This document shows positions 38,937 to 48,146 of a DNA stretch of 64,000 nucleotides, one piece after another. Each line of letters begins with the position of its first letter. The stretch's first letter is position 1. The position numbers and the translations under genes are program-made. The stretch comes from Lentzea atacamensis (GTDB taxonomy: Bacteria > Actinomycetota > Actinomycetes > Mycobacteriales > Pseudonocardiaceae). Under the pieces are notes generated by a model. It made no database searches and was not told the DNA's origin. It worked only from the letters and a program-made list of their open reading frames with translations. The stretch covers positions 577,635-641,634 of the forward strand of contig NZ_QLTT01000001.1 of NCBI RefSeq assembly GCF_003269295.1, written 5' to 3'.

Positions 38937-40529
38937 ATGAGTCCTCGAACAGGCCTCGCCCGTGTGCTGGACGACCTCGGCACCACGCTGATCGACCTGG
39001 TCCGTGGTGACCCGGACCGGGCGACGGACATCAGTGGCGTGGTGATCCACGACCCGCACGACGACCAGGTGCTGCCGCCATCCGCGCTGGTGCTCGGAGT
39101 CGGCGTGCGGGAACCGGCGGAGATCCTCGGCCTGTTGAGCGAGCACGGTGCCGCGGCGCTCGTCGTCCGAGGCCCGGTCGACCTGACCGAGGAGATCATC
39201 GAGGCCGTCGACCGGTCCGGCGTGGCGCTGCTCGGCCTCGCGCCGGGTGCGTCCTGGACGCAGCTCGCGGCCATGCTCCGGTCGCTGCTGGCCGAGGGCG
39301 AGGTGGACCCGTCCGGAACGCTCGGCGGGGTGCCGGCCGGTGACCTGTTCGCCCTGGCCAACGCCGTGGCGTCGCTGATCGGCGCCCCGGTGACGATCGA
39401 GGACCGCAGCTCGCGCGTGCTCGCGTTCTCGGGGCGCCAGGACGAGGCCGACTCGTCCCGCGTCGAGACGATCCTGGGCAGGCAGGTCCCCACGCGCTAC
39501 TCGCAGGTGCTGGAGGCGCGCGGGGTCTTCCAGCAGCTCTACCGCAGCGACGAGCCCGTGTACGTCGACGGCCTGCCCGCCGACGACGGCAGCCTGTGCC
39601 TGCCCCGCGTCGCCGTGGCGGTCCGCGCGGGCGACGAGTTCCTCGGCTCGATCTGGGCCGCCGTTCGCTCGCCGCTGCCCGCCGACCGGTCGCAGGCGTT
39701 CCGCGACGCGGCCAAGCTCGTGGCGTTGCACCTGATGCGCCAGCGGGCGGGTGCCGACGTCGAGCGGCGGCTGCGGGCGGACCTCGTGTCCACCGCGGTG
39801 GAAGGCGGACCGGGTGCGGCCGAGGCGGTGCGCCGGCTGGGGCTGGCGGACCAGGCGTGCGTCGTGCTCGCCCTGGCGCTGACCCACCCGCACGGCGACG
39901 ATCCCGCCGAGCACGCCCGCCTGCTCGCCGAACGGCAGCAGATCGCCGACGCGTTCGCGATGCACCTGACCGCGGTCCATCCGCGCGCCGCCGCCGCGTT
40001 GATCAATGACGTCGCCTACGCGATCCTGCCGGCGGAGTCGGAGGACCGGGCGCTGCGCATCGCCACGGACTTCCGCGGCCGCATCGGGAACCGTGTCGTC
40101 GTGGGGGTCGGTCCGGTGGCCGATGGCAGGTCGCTGTCCCGGTCTCGTGCGGGTGCCGACTTCGTGCTGCGGGTGTTGCGCGCCGGGCGGGCACCTCACT
40201 CGGTGGCGCGAGAGTCCGATGTGCACAGTGAGGGACTGCTGCTGGAACTGTCCGACCTGATCGCCTCGCGCGGTGACACGGTGAGCGGGCCCCTCGCGCG
40301 GCTGATCGAGTACGACCGCAAGCACAGCGCCTGCCTGGTCGAGACGCTCAGCGCGTGGCTGGACGCGTTCGGCGACGTGACGGCCGCGTCCGCCGCTGTC
40401 TTCGTGCACCCCAACACCTTTCGCTACCGGCTGCGGCGGCTGGCCGAGGTCGGCGAGATGGATCTCGGCGATCCCGGTGTGCGGTTCGCGGCGATGCTGC
40501 AGTTGCGGTTGTGGCGGCCGGACCGCTGA
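38937..40529 (+). CDS. PucR-family transcriptional regulator
   Basis: A 530-residue regulator. The N-terminal PucR domain (about 1-110, with ISGVVIHDPHDDQ) is followed by a GGDEF-like CdaR central domain (about 250-400) and a C-terminal PucR helix-turn-helix ending FVHPNTFRYRLRRLAEVG. PucR proteins usually activate purine or amino-acid catabolic genes in response to metabolites. It is the last gene of the D-amino-acid operon, 20 bases after the racemase gene, so it probably senses a pathway intermediate and controls this operon. ATG 38937 was preferred over GTG 38901, which would overlap the racemase gene. Confidence 0.88.
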   Translation: MSPRTGLARVLDDLGTTLIDLVRGDPDRATDISGVVIHDPHDDQVLPPSALVLGVGVREPAEILGLLSEHGAAALVVRGPVDLTEEIIEAVDRSGVALLGLAPGASWTQLAAMLRSLLAEGEVDPSGTLGGVPAGDLFALANAVASLIGAPVTIEDRSSRVLAFSGRQDEADSSRVETILGRQVPTRYSQVLEARGVFQQLYRSDEPVYVDGLPADDGSLCLPRVAVAVRAGDEFLGSIWAAVRSPLPADRSQAFRDAAKLVALHLMRQRAGADVERRLRADLVSTAVEGGPGAAEAVRRLGLADQACVVLALALTHPHGDDPAEHARLLAERQQIADAFAMHLTAVHPRAAAALINDVAYAILPAESEDRALRIATDFRGRIGNRVVVGVGPVADGRSLSRSRAGADFVLRVLRAGRAPHSVARESDVHSEGLLLELSDLIASRGDTVSGPLARLIEYDRKHSACLVETLSAWLDAFGDVTAASAAVFVHPNTFRYRLRRLAEVGEMDLGDPGVRFAAMLQLRLWRPDR

Positions 40530-40650
40530 ACGGGGCAATGCCAGCACACCTCGGATGACCTCGGCCCCTCCGCAGCGCATCACAGCGACTGCAGCCGTGC
40601 CTGAGGGACATAGATCGGACCACTGCTACCGTATGCCTGGGCGCAAGGAC

Positions 40651-40669
40651 TACTAAACCTTATTTAGTA
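40651..40669. promoter_or_regulatory. 19-bp palindromic operator upstream of GH27
   Basis: TACTAAA-N5-TTTAGTA is perfectly symmetric and lies in the only AT-rich patch of the intergenic region, just before a -35 element. AT-rich sites of this form suit ROK- or MarR-type sugar regulators, but the protein is not known. Confidence 0.65.
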
Positions 40670-40676
40670 TTTATTC

Positions 40677-40705
40677 TTGACTCGATCGGGCGGCCACCGC
40701 ATGCT
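40677..40705 (+). promoter_or_regulatory. Predicted promoter of the GH27/GH95 genes
   Basis: TTGACT (40677-40682) is followed after 17 bases by CATGCT (40700-40705). The -35 is good and the -10 weak. The palindromic site lies immediately upstream. Confidence 0.45.
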
Positions 40706-40733
40706 GTGGCCCTCGACGAGGAGAGGTACGGGT

Positions 40734-42848
40734 ATGCCCAGAACCTTGCTGACCGTGGCCACCATCGCGCTCGCCCTGCTGGCGCCCACCGCCGCCGCGG
40801 CCGCCCCGCCCCCGATAGAACACGCTGGCGCCGACCAGGGCGCTCCCACCTACTACGACTCCGGCCTCGCCCGCACCCCGTACATGGGGTGGAACTCCTA
40901 CTTCGCCGTGGGTGCGGCGTCTGAGGAGAAGGTGCTCGGGGTCGCCGACTTCCTCGTCAGCAGCGGGCTCGCCGAGGCCGGCTACGACATCGTGTGGATC
41001 GACGGCGGGTGGAACGCGAGCCCGCCGCGCAACGACCAGGGCAAGCTGCTGCCCGACCCCGTGCGGTTCCCGTCCGGGTTCACGAGCCTCGTGGACACGT
41101 TGCACGGCAAGGGTCTCCGTGCCGGCATCTACACCGACGCCGGTGCGTGGGACGGCAAGAACTGCGCGGCCGGCAGCGGTGGCGGCTACTACGAGGCGGA
41201 CGCCAGGCAGTTCGCCGCGTGGGAGTTCGACGCCATCAAGATCGACTTCCTGTGCGGCATCGCGCAGAACATGGACCCGGCGGTCGCCTTCACGCAGTTC
41301 AGCGCCGCGGTGCAGAAGGCGGGGCGCAAGATGATCCTCAACCTCTGCAACCCCGTGACCGACGAGTGGAGCGTCCCGCACCGGTGGGACCAGACCGCTT
41401 ACGTGGCCTACACCTACGGGCCGCGCGTGGGTGACTCGTGGCGCACGAGCACCGACGTCGCGTTCGGCACGCCGTACGAGGGCATCTGGCGTGACGTGTT
41501 GCGGAACATGGACCGGAATTTGTACCGGCCCGGCGCGCAGGGGCCCGGCCACTACAACGATCCCGACTACCTGATTCCGATGCGCAAGACGGAACAGGGG
41601 ACGTACGAGCTCAACGAGGAGGAGTCGACCTCGCAGCTCGTCATGTGGTCGGTCATGGCCTCGCCGCTGATCATCGGGTCGGACCCGCGCACGCTGCCGC
41701 CGTCGATGATCGAGACGCTGAAGAACCCCGAGATCATCGCGGTCGACCAGGACCCGCTCGCCATCCAGGGTGTCCGGGTCGCGGGCGCGAACAACGTCGA
41801 CGTGTACAGCAAGGTGTTGTCCGGCAAGGGTGAGCGCGCCGTCGCGGTGCTCAACCGCAACGACCAGCCGGCCGAGTTCACGGTGAGCTTCGCCGACGCC
41901 GGACTGAAGGGTGCCGTGCAGATCCGCGACCTGCGGGCCCGCGCCGATCGCGGCACGGCCACCGGGACGTACACCGTCACGGTTCCCGCGCACGGCACCG
42001 CGTTCCTCAAGCTGCGCGGCGAGACGGCTGTGCCCGGCACCGACCTCGGCGGCGACGTCTCCGCCAGCCCGGCGCTCGTGCGGCACGACGACCAGAACAT
42101 GGCGGTGTTCGCGCGGGACAGGTCCGGACGGCTCCAGCAGCGTTCGATGACCGGCGGCACGTGGCGTGGCTGGGTCACGCTCGGCGGCCCGAAGAACGGC
42201 CGGATCCTCGGCCAGCCGTCCGCGTTCGCGAGCCCGGGTGGCCGGATCGACCTGTTCGTCCGCGGCACCGACAACGTTGCCTACCAACGGACCTACTCGG
42301 GTGGCCGATGGGGCGCCTGGATCTCGCTCGGCGGCACGCTGACCGACTCCGTGTCGGTGGCGTTCACCGGGCCGGACAGCTGGAGCCTCTTCGGCCGCGG
42401 TGCCGACGGTCGCGTGTGGACGCGCGACCAGAGCAGCGGCTGGACCTCCGTCGGCTCGCCCGGCAACCAGCAGATCTACGGCAGGCCGGGTGCCGCGACG
42501 GTGTCCGCCGGCACGTTCGTCACGGTCCGGCTGCAGGACGACTCCGCGTGGTACCGCAAGCGCACCGCCAACGGCTGGTCGGCGTGGACCTCGCTCGGCG
42601 GCGTGATCAGCGGCAGCCCGACGGCGCTGGCGAACGGCGACAGGGTCAACGTCTTCGTGCGCGGCAGCGACTACACGGTGTGGCAGCAGGATCTCGTCGA
42701 CGGCGCGGGCACCTGGTGGTTCAAGCGCGACCAGTTCCCGAGCAACGCGCTCACCGGCGCGGCCGGTGCGGCCGCGGGTGCGGACGGGTCGTCGTGGGTC
42801 GCTGTTCGCGGCCCTGACAACGCCGTGCACGTCGCCCACCTGTCCTGA
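40734..42848 (+). CDS. Secreted GH27 glycosidase with C-terminal lectin-like propeller
   Basis: A 704-residue extracellular enzyme. A Sec signal (1-24, ending AAAAA-PPP) precedes a GH27 barrel (YMGWNSY at its start) with nucleophile D171 in IKIDFLC and the acid/base motif YNDPDYL. A beta-sandwich follows, then a C-terminal region (about 440-700) of repeated VFARD..GRLQ / WGAWISLGG units, like PLL/tectonin-type propeller lectins. GH27 covers alpha-galactosidase and beta-L-arabinopyranosidase. ATG 40734 has GAGGAGAGG upstream. The GH95 gene follows in 24 bases, so they form an operon for side-chain removal from galactose-rich polysaccharide. Confidence 0.9.
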   Translation: MPRTLLTVATIALALLAPTAAAAAPPPIEHAGADQGAPTYYDSGLARTPYMGWNSYFAVGAASEEKVLGVADFLVSSGLAEAGYDIVWIDGGWNASPPRNDQGKLLPDPVRFPSGFTSLVDTLHGKGLRAGIYTDAGAWDGKNCAAGSGGGYYEADARQFAAWEFDAIKIDFLCGIAQNMDPAVAFTQFSAAVQKAGRKMILNLCNPVTDEWSVPHRWDQTAYVAYTYGPRVGDSWRTSTDVAFGTPYEGIWRDVLRNMDRNLYRPGAQGPGHYNDPDYLIPMRKTEQGTYELNEEESTSQLVMWSVMASPLIIGSDPRTLPPSMIETLKNPEIIAVDQDPLAIQGVRVAGANNVDVYSKVLSGKGERAVAVLNRNDQPAEFTVSFADAGLKGAVQIRDLRARADRGTATGTYTVTVPAHGTAFLKLRGETAVPGTDLGGDVSASPALVRHDDQNMAVFARDRSGRLQQRSMTGGTWRGWVTLGGPKNGRILGQPSAFASPGGRIDLFVRGTDNVAYQRTYSGGRWGAWISLGGTLTDSVSVAFTGPDSWSLFGRGADGRVWTRDQSSGWTSVGSPGNQQIYGRPGAATVSAGTFVTVRLQDDSAWYRKRTANGWSAWTSLGGVISGSPTALANGDRVNVFVRGSDYTVWQQDLVDGAGTWWFKRDQFPSNALTGAAGAAAGADGSSWVAVRGPDNAVHVAHLS

Positions 42849-42872
42849 CCCGCCTCTTCGAGGAGCACCACG

Positions 42873-45176
42873 ATGACGACTCGTCGCGCCTTCCTGAAGG
42901 CCTCCGGCGCGCTGGGCCTGGGCGCACTCGTCCTGCCCGCCTTCACCGCCCACGCGGAACCCCGGCGGCCCACCTGGAATCCGCTCAACACCAACCCCAC
43001 GACCCTCTGGTACCCCGCTCCCGCCGACGAGGCGATGATCATCGAGCAGGGTCTGCCGATCGGCAACGGGCGCCTCGGCGCGCTCGTCGGCGGCAGCGTC
43101 GAGAAGGACTTCCTGTACCTGACCGACGTGACGATGTGGACCGGAGAGCTCAACGACGCGCTCGACGGCGACGGCCAGTTCCCGTACGACCCGACGCACT
43201 TCGGCACGTTCTCGTTGCTGGCCAAGCTGTACGTCGAGATGCCGGCCCACGCGGGCGCCACCGGGTACCGCCGCGCACTCGACCTGAGCAACGGCATCGT
43301 CACCACCACGTACACCCACGGCGGCAAGCAGTACCGCCGTGAGGTCTACGCGAGCCACCCCGACGACGTGGTGATCGTCCGGCTCACCGGCCCGAGCCAG
43401 ACCGGCACGATCACGCTGGCCGGCGCCCACGGCGAACCGTCCGTCGGCGACGCGCCGCACACCGCCGCCGTGTTCACCGGCTCGTTCCAGAACCGGTTGG
43501 CGTACAGCGGGGTCGTGACCGCCTACAGTCCTGATGGGACAGTCGCGGTCGACGGCGCGAAGCTCGCGTTCACCGGCTGTTCGGACCTGGTGATCGTGTT
43601 CTCCGGCGGCACGAACTACGTTCCGGACGCCTCGAAGGGCTTCCTCGACCCGTTCGTGGAACCCGCCGCCATCGCGCTGGGCAAGGCGGCCGTCCGCGCG
43701 TCCGGCAGCGCTCTGCTGCGCACCCACGTCGCCGACTACCGCAAGCGCTACGACCGGCAGAAGGTCGATCTGGGCCGGTCGACCGACGCCCAGCGCGCCA
43801 TGGACACCTGGACCCGGCTCAGGGCGCGGGCGTCGAGCGGCACGCCGGACCCGGAGCTGGAGGCGAGCTACCTGCAGTTCGGCCGCTATCTCACGATCAC
43901 GGGGTCGCGCGACAACCTGCCGATCAACCTGCAGGGCCTGTGGCTCGCGAACAACAACCCGGACTGGTACAGCGACTACCACTCCGACATCAACATCCAG
44001 ATGAACTACTGGCTCGCGGACCGGGCCGCGCTGCCGGACAGCTTCGACGCGCTCGCCGACTACTGCCTCGCCCAGCTGCCGGCGTGGACGAACTCCACTC
44101 AGGCGTTGTTCCAGGACCCGCGCAACAGGTTCCGCAACACCAACAACCGCGTCGCCGGGTGGGCGATCGCCTTCTCCACCAACATCTACGGCGGCAGCGG
44201 CTGGTGGTGGCACCCCGGCGGCAACGCGTGGCTGTGCATGTCGCTGTTCGAGCACTACGAGTACACGCTCGACCGCGACTACCTGGCCAAGATCTACCCG
44301 TTGCTCAAGGGCGCCTGCGAGTTCTGGGAAGCCCGCCTGGTCGAGACCCCGCAGGGCCTGGTCGACGACCACGACTGGTCACCGGAGCACGGCCCGCAGG
44401 ACGCACGCGGCCTCACCTACGCACAAGAGCTGGTGCACAACCTGTTCGGCAAGTACCGGATCGCGACCGACGTGCTGCGGCGCGACCAGTCCTACGGCCG
44501 CAGGATGTCGGCGTTGCGCGATCGCCTGTACCTGCCGGAGGTCAGTCAGAAGACCGGCATGCTGCAGGAGTGGATGTCACCGGACGACCTCGGCGAGACC
44601 ACGCACCGGCACCTGTCACCGCTGGTCGGCTTCTTCCCCGGTGACCGAATCAACCACGACGACTCCCCCGCCGCACTGATCGAGGGCGTGAAGCAGCTGC
44701 TGATCACCCGCGGCATGGAGAGCTTCGGCTGGGGCCTCGCGTGGCGGGTGGCGTGCTGGGCGCGGCTGAAGGACGCCGACCGCGCCTACGAGTTGTTCCT
44801 GAAGGTGATCCGGCCGTCGATCAGCTTCTCGAACGGCACGGCGCCGAACTTCTTCGACATGTACAGCTTCGGCGACCGGTCGATCTTCCAGATCGACGCG
44901 AACCTCGGCGCGCCCGCCGCGATGCTGGAGATGCTGCTGTACGCGCGGCCCGGCGTGATCGAGCTGCTGCCGGCACTGCCGCCGGCGTGGAAGTCCGGCT
45001 CTGTCACCGGAATCGGCGCACGTGGCGGCTTCAGCGTCGACCTGGTGTGGCGGGACGGTGAGGTCACCAGCGTGACGGTGCGCAGCGTCGGCGGCACCGA
45101 GACCGAGGTGCGCGCCGGTCGGTGGTCGAAGCGGATCAAGCTGAGGAAGGGGCAGTCGGTGACGCTGCGGCCGTAG
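42873..45176 (+). CDS. Tat-exported GH95 glycosidase (alpha-L-fucosidase type)
   Basis: A 767-residue enzyme with a twin-arginine signal (TTRRAFLKASG). The GH95 N-terminal domain starts LPIGNGRLGALV. The (alpha/alpha)6 barrel has LPINLQGLWLANNNPDW and DINIQMNYW, whose asparagines are catalytic in GH95, then WSPEHGP with the proposed acid glutamate and DANLGAPAAML with the aspartate. GH95 members are alpha-1,2-L-fucosidases or alpha-L-galactosidases. It is co-directional with GH27 and its 3' end overlaps the convergent LacI gene by 41 bases. Confidence 0.9.
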   Translation: MTTRRAFLKASGALGLGALVLPAFTAHAEPRRPTWNPLNTNPTTLWYPAPADEAMIIEQGLPIGNGRLGALVGGSVEKDFLYLTDVTMWTGELNDALDGDGQFPYDPTHFGTFSLLAKLYVEMPAHAGATGYRRALDLSNGIVTTTYTHGGKQYRREVYASHPDDVVIVRLTGPSQTGTITLAGAHGEPSVGDAPHTAAVFTGSFQNRLAYSGVVTAYSPDGTVAVDGAKLAFTGCSDLVIVFSGGTNYVPDASKGFLDPFVEPAAIALGKAAVRASGSALLRTHVADYRKRYDRQKVDLGRSTDAQRAMDTWTRLRARASSGTPDPELEASYLQFGRYLTITGSRDNLPINLQGLWLANNNPDWYSDYHSDINIQMNYWLADRAALPDSFDALADYCLAQLPAWTNSTQALFQDPRNRFRNTNNRVAGWAIAFSTNIYGGSGWWWHPGGNAWLCMSLFEHYEYTLDRDYLAKIYPLLKGACEFWEARLVETPQGLVDDHDWSPEHGPQDARGLTYAQELVHNLFGKYRIATDVLRRDQSYGRRMSALRDRLYLPEVSQKTGMLQEWMSPDDLGETTHRHLSPLVGFFPGDRINHDDSPAALIEGVKQLLITRGMESFGWGLAWRVACWARLKDADRAYELFLKVIRPSISFSNGTAPNFFDMYSFGDRSIFQIDANLGAPAAMLEMLLYARPGVIELLPALPPAWKSGSVTGIGARGGFSVDLVWRDGEVTSVTVRSVGGTETEVRAGRWSKRIKLRKGQSVTLRP

Positions 45177-46137
45177 AGCCGCGGACCACCAGGGTGGTCG
45201 CGAGCTCGATGTGCAACGCCTCGGGCTCGTGACCGTCCAGCACCCGCATCAGCTGCGTGACCGCGATCCTCCCCATCTCCTGCAACGGTTGCCGCACGGT
45301 CGTCAACGGCGGATCCGTCGCCTCCGCGAGGTCGATGTCGTCGAAGCCCGCCACCGACACGTCTTCCGGCACCCGCAGCCCGCGTTCCCGCGCCGCCTGC
45401 AACGTGCCCACGGCGACCTTGTCGTTGAAGCACACGATCGCCGTCGGGCGGGGCGAGAGGTCCAGCAACTCCGCCGCGGCGCGCTTGCCCTGCGCGGTCG
45501 TGGGTTCGACGTGCCGCAACCGGTCCGCCGTCAGCAGAACGCCCGCTTTCGCCAGAGCGGCCCGGTGACCGGCCAGCCTCGCGTCGCCCGCCAGCCACTC
45601 CTCTGGCCCGGCGATCACGGCGATGTCGCGGTGGCCGAGGCCGATCAGGTGGTCCGCGACAGCCCGTGCCCCTGAGGAATGCGCGGCAGAAACCGCGGCG
45701 ATGTCCGGTGGCGGCGGGGTGCGGGGATCGACCACGACGAACGGGAAGCCCGCCTGCGACAACGCGACCAGCTCGTCGCCCTCCTCCGGCGGCAGGATCA
45801 GGATCGCGGCGTCGACGTCGTCCTGGCCCGGCAGGCCGCGCAGCGCGCCGGTGTGTTGGCCGGACTCCCCCGCGTCCAGCAGCAGGCGCAGGCCGTGCAG
45901 CTTCAGCGTCTCCGCGATCGAGGAGACGATCAGGCCGAAGTAGTCGGTGAGCACGTACGGGCAGCGCACGTAGACGGTCCTCGTGGGCGTCTCCTGCTTT
46001 CGCCGTTCCACGGCCTGAAGGACCAGGTCACGGGTCCGCGGAGCCACGTTGACGTGGTCGTTGAGCACGCGGGAGACAGTCGCGACCGAGACGCCGGTCT
46101 CCGCAGCGATGTCTCGGAGGCTGGCGCGCTGTTTCAC
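45136..46137 (-). CDS. LacI-family transcriptional regulator
   Basis: A 333-residue repressor. The helix-turn-helix ASLRDIAAETGVSVATVSRVLND lies at the N-terminus, followed by a periplasmic-binding-protein-like sugar domain (FGLIVSSIAETL, VVDPRTPPPPD, FDDIDLAEATDPPLTTVRQP). GTG 46137 was chosen because it lies 4 residues before the HTH, as in the family; upstream starts (to 46239) would add about 34 residues not seen in homologues. It is divergent from the GH30 genes and convergent with GH95, so it probably controls this carbohydrate cluster in response to a released sugar. Confidence 0.9.
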   Translation of the reverse strand: MKQRASLRDIAAETGVSVATVSRVLNDHVNVAPRTRDLVLQAVERRKQETPTRTVYVRCPYVLTDYFGLIVSSIAETLKLHGLRLLLDAGESGQHTGALRGLPGQDDVDAAILILPPEEGDELVALSQAGFPFVVVDPRTPPPPDIAAVSAAHSSGARAVADHLIGLGHRDIAVIAGPEEWLAGDARLAGHRAALAKAGVLLTADRLRHVEPTTAQGKRAAAELLDLSPRPTAIVCFNDKVAVGTLQAARERGLRVPEDVSVAGFDDIDLAEATDPPLTTVRQPLQEMGRIAVTQLMRVLDGHEPEALHIELATTLVVRGSTAAASPTAPSSA

Positions 46138-46212
46138 GTTCCCGATCTTGCGTTCCACCAGGTCAATGTACCGGAACTCGTCCACACCGTTGACCTGCGC
46201 CACGGCCGGGTG

Positions 46213-46225
46213 TTTCATCCTGAAA
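46213..46225. promoter_or_regulatory. Candidate LacI operator before GH30
   Basis: TTTCA-TCC-TGAAA is an inverted repeat 34 bases before the GH30 start. A second half-site CTGTTTCAC lies at 46231-46239, and a similar GCTGTTTCAC occurs at the LacI start (46128-46137). LacI-type sites are symmetric and often contain TGAAA halves. Confidence 0.4.
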
Positions 46226-46258
46226 AGCTGCTGTTTCACAGTGATGAACGGGTGTTAC

Positions 46259-48109
46259 ATGCGACGAACCGCGATCGTGGCCCTGGTGCTCGGCCTCACC
46301 GCCGTGCCGACCGCTGAGGCGTCCAACGCCCCGGAAGCGCGCGTGTGGGTGACCACGCCGGACCGGGCGGAACTGCTGCACGAACGCCCGCGCGTCACGT
46401 TCGGCACGACGCCGTCGACCCACCCGACGATCGTGGTCGACCCCGATCGCACCTATCAGTCGATGGACGGGTTCGGCGCGTCCATCACCGACTCGTCTGC
46501 CGAGCTGCTCGCGAGCCTCGCGCCCGCCGTGCGCGCCGAGACGATGCGCAAGCTGTTCGACCCGGTGCGCGGCATCGGGGTGAGCTTCCTGCGTCAGCCG
46601 GTCGGTTCGTCCGACTTCACGGCCGCGCGGGAGCACTACACCTACGACGACGTCCCCGCCGGGCAGACCGACTTCGGGCTGAGGCACTTCAGCATCAGGC
46701 ACGACGAGGCGAAGATCCTTCCGTTGCTGCGCGAGGCGAAACGGCTCAACCCGCGGCTGAAGGTCATGGCCACGCCGTGGAGCCCGCCCGCGTGGATGAA
46801 GACCAACGACTCGCTGATCGGCGGCCAGCTCAAGGACGACCCGGAGATCTACGACGCCTACGCGCGCTACCTCGTGAAGTTCGTGCAGGCGTACACGGCC
46901 GCGGGCGTGCCGATCGACTTCCTGTCGGTGCAGAACGAGCCGCAGAACCGCAAGCCGGACGCCTACCCCGGCACGGACCTCCCCGTCGCGGCGCAGCTCG
47001 AGGTGATCGACGCGCTCGGGCCGAAACTGCGAACGGCCAGCCCGCGCACCAAGATCCTGAGCTACGACCACAACTGGGCCACGCATCCCAACGACGGCAC
47101 AGCGGAAGCCGACTACCCGTTCCAGATCCTCAGGTCCAAGGCCGCGAAGTGGATCGCGGGCACCGCGTACCACTGCTACCACGGCGACCCGAGTGCGCAG
47201 ACCGCGCTGCACAACGCCTTCCCGGACAAGGGGATCTGGTTCACCGAGTGCTCGGGCTCCAAGGGCGTCACCGACCCGCCGGCCAAGGTCTTCCGCGACA
47301 CCCTGACGTGGCACGCCCGCAACGTCGTCCTCGGCACCACCCGCAACTGGGCCCGCAGCGCGGTGAACTGGAACATCGCGCTCGACAGCACCGGCGGCCC
47401 GCACCTCGGCGGCTGCGGCACGTGCACCGGCCTCGTCACGGTGCAGCCGGACGGTTCGGTGACGACCGACGCCGAGTACTACACCATCGGCCACCTGGCG
47501 AAGTTCGTGCGGCCCGGCGCGCGCCGGATCGCCAGCACGTCGTTCGGCACCACCGGCTGGAACGGCCAGATCATGGACGCCGCGTTCCGCAACCCGGACG
47601 GCTCCACAGCTCTGGTGGTGCACAACGAGAACGACGACCCGCGCACGTTCGCGGTCAACGCCGGCGACCGCACCTTCGAGTACACCCTGCCCGGTGGCGC
47701 GCTCGCGACGTTCACGTGGACCGCCGATCTCCGCACCAAGCTGGACTTCGTGCCTCTCACCGGTGCCACCTCCGATGCCGCGCTCGCGATCGACGACGAC
47801 GCCTCAACCTGCTGGTCCAGCGGCGGCGCGCAGGTTCCCGGCCAGTTCGTGCAGGTGGATCTGGGGCGGCGCAAGCGCTTCCGCCGGGTTGCCGTCGACA
47901 GCGGCGGCCACCTCGGCGACTACGCCCGCAGCTGGGAGCTGTCGGTCAGCGACGACGGCACGACCTGGCGCACGCTCGCATCGGGTGCCGGTGCCGGCCA
48001 GCTGACCAACATCGACGTGCGCCGTACCAGCGCGCGACACCTGCGCATCACGTCCACCGGTGCCGCGAGCAACTGGTGGAGCATCGCCGATCTCCGTCTC
48101 TACAACTGA
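46259..48109 (+). CDS. Secreted GH30 glycosidase with C-terminal CBM32-like domain
   Basis: A 616-residue extracellular enzyme. A Sec signal ends near TAEAS. The GH30 (alpha/beta)8 barrel contains YQSMDGFGASITDSSA, the acid/base glutamate in LSVQNEPQ and the nucleophile in WFTECSG; the side beta-domain ends ATFTW. A C-terminal F5/8-type discoidin domain (about 490-616: AIDDDASTCWSSGG ... VDLGRRKRFRRVAVD) is likely a CBM32. GH30 includes beta-1,6-glucanase, beta-1,6-galactanase and xylanases. ATG 46259 begins the signal. A paralogue follows 37 bases later. Confidence 0.9.
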   Translation: MRRTAIVALVLGLTAVPTAEASNAPEARVWVTTPDRAELLHERPRVTFGTTPSTHPTIVVDPDRTYQSMDGFGASITDSSAELLASLAPAVRAETMRKLFDPVRGIGVSFLRQPVGSSDFTAAREHYTYDDVPAGQTDFGLRHFSIRHDEAKILPLLREAKRLNPRLKVMATPWSPPAWMKTNDSLIGGQLKDDPEIYDAYARYLVKFVQAYTAAGVPIDFLSVQNEPQNRKPDAYPGTDLPVAAQLEVIDALGPKLRTASPRTKILSYDHNWATHPNDGTAEADYPFQILRSKAAKWIAGTAYHCYHGDPSAQTALHNAFPDKGIWFTECSGSKGVTDPPAKVFRDTLTWHARNVVLGTTRNWARSAVNWNIALDSTGGPHLGGCGTCTGLVTVQPDGSVTTDAEYYTIGHLAKFVRPGARRIASTSFGTTGWNGQIMDAAFRNPDGSTALVVHNENDDPRTFAVNAGDRTFEYTLPGGALATFTWTADLRTKLDFVPLTGATSDAALAIDDDASTCWSSGGAQVPGQFVQVDLGRRKRFRRVAVDSGGHLGDYARSWELSVSDDGTTWRTLASGAGAGQLTNIDVRRTSARHLRITSTGAASNWWSIADLRLYN

Positions 48110-48146
48110 AAATCCCTGGGCGCCCAAACCCCTGCAAGGAGCGCTT

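Noticed and set aside
40671-44372. 1233-residue minus-strand open frame
   Set aside because: Antisense shadow of GH27 and GH95, both of which have full catalytic motifs.
46138-46239. Longer LacI start at 46239
   Set aside because: Adds about 34 residues before the helix-turn-helix not seen in the family and covers the candidate operator.
48117-48126. Palindrome TGGGCGCCCA before the second GH30 as an operator
   Set aside because: Only 10 bases of G/C, expected by chance in this composition, and within an operon gap.
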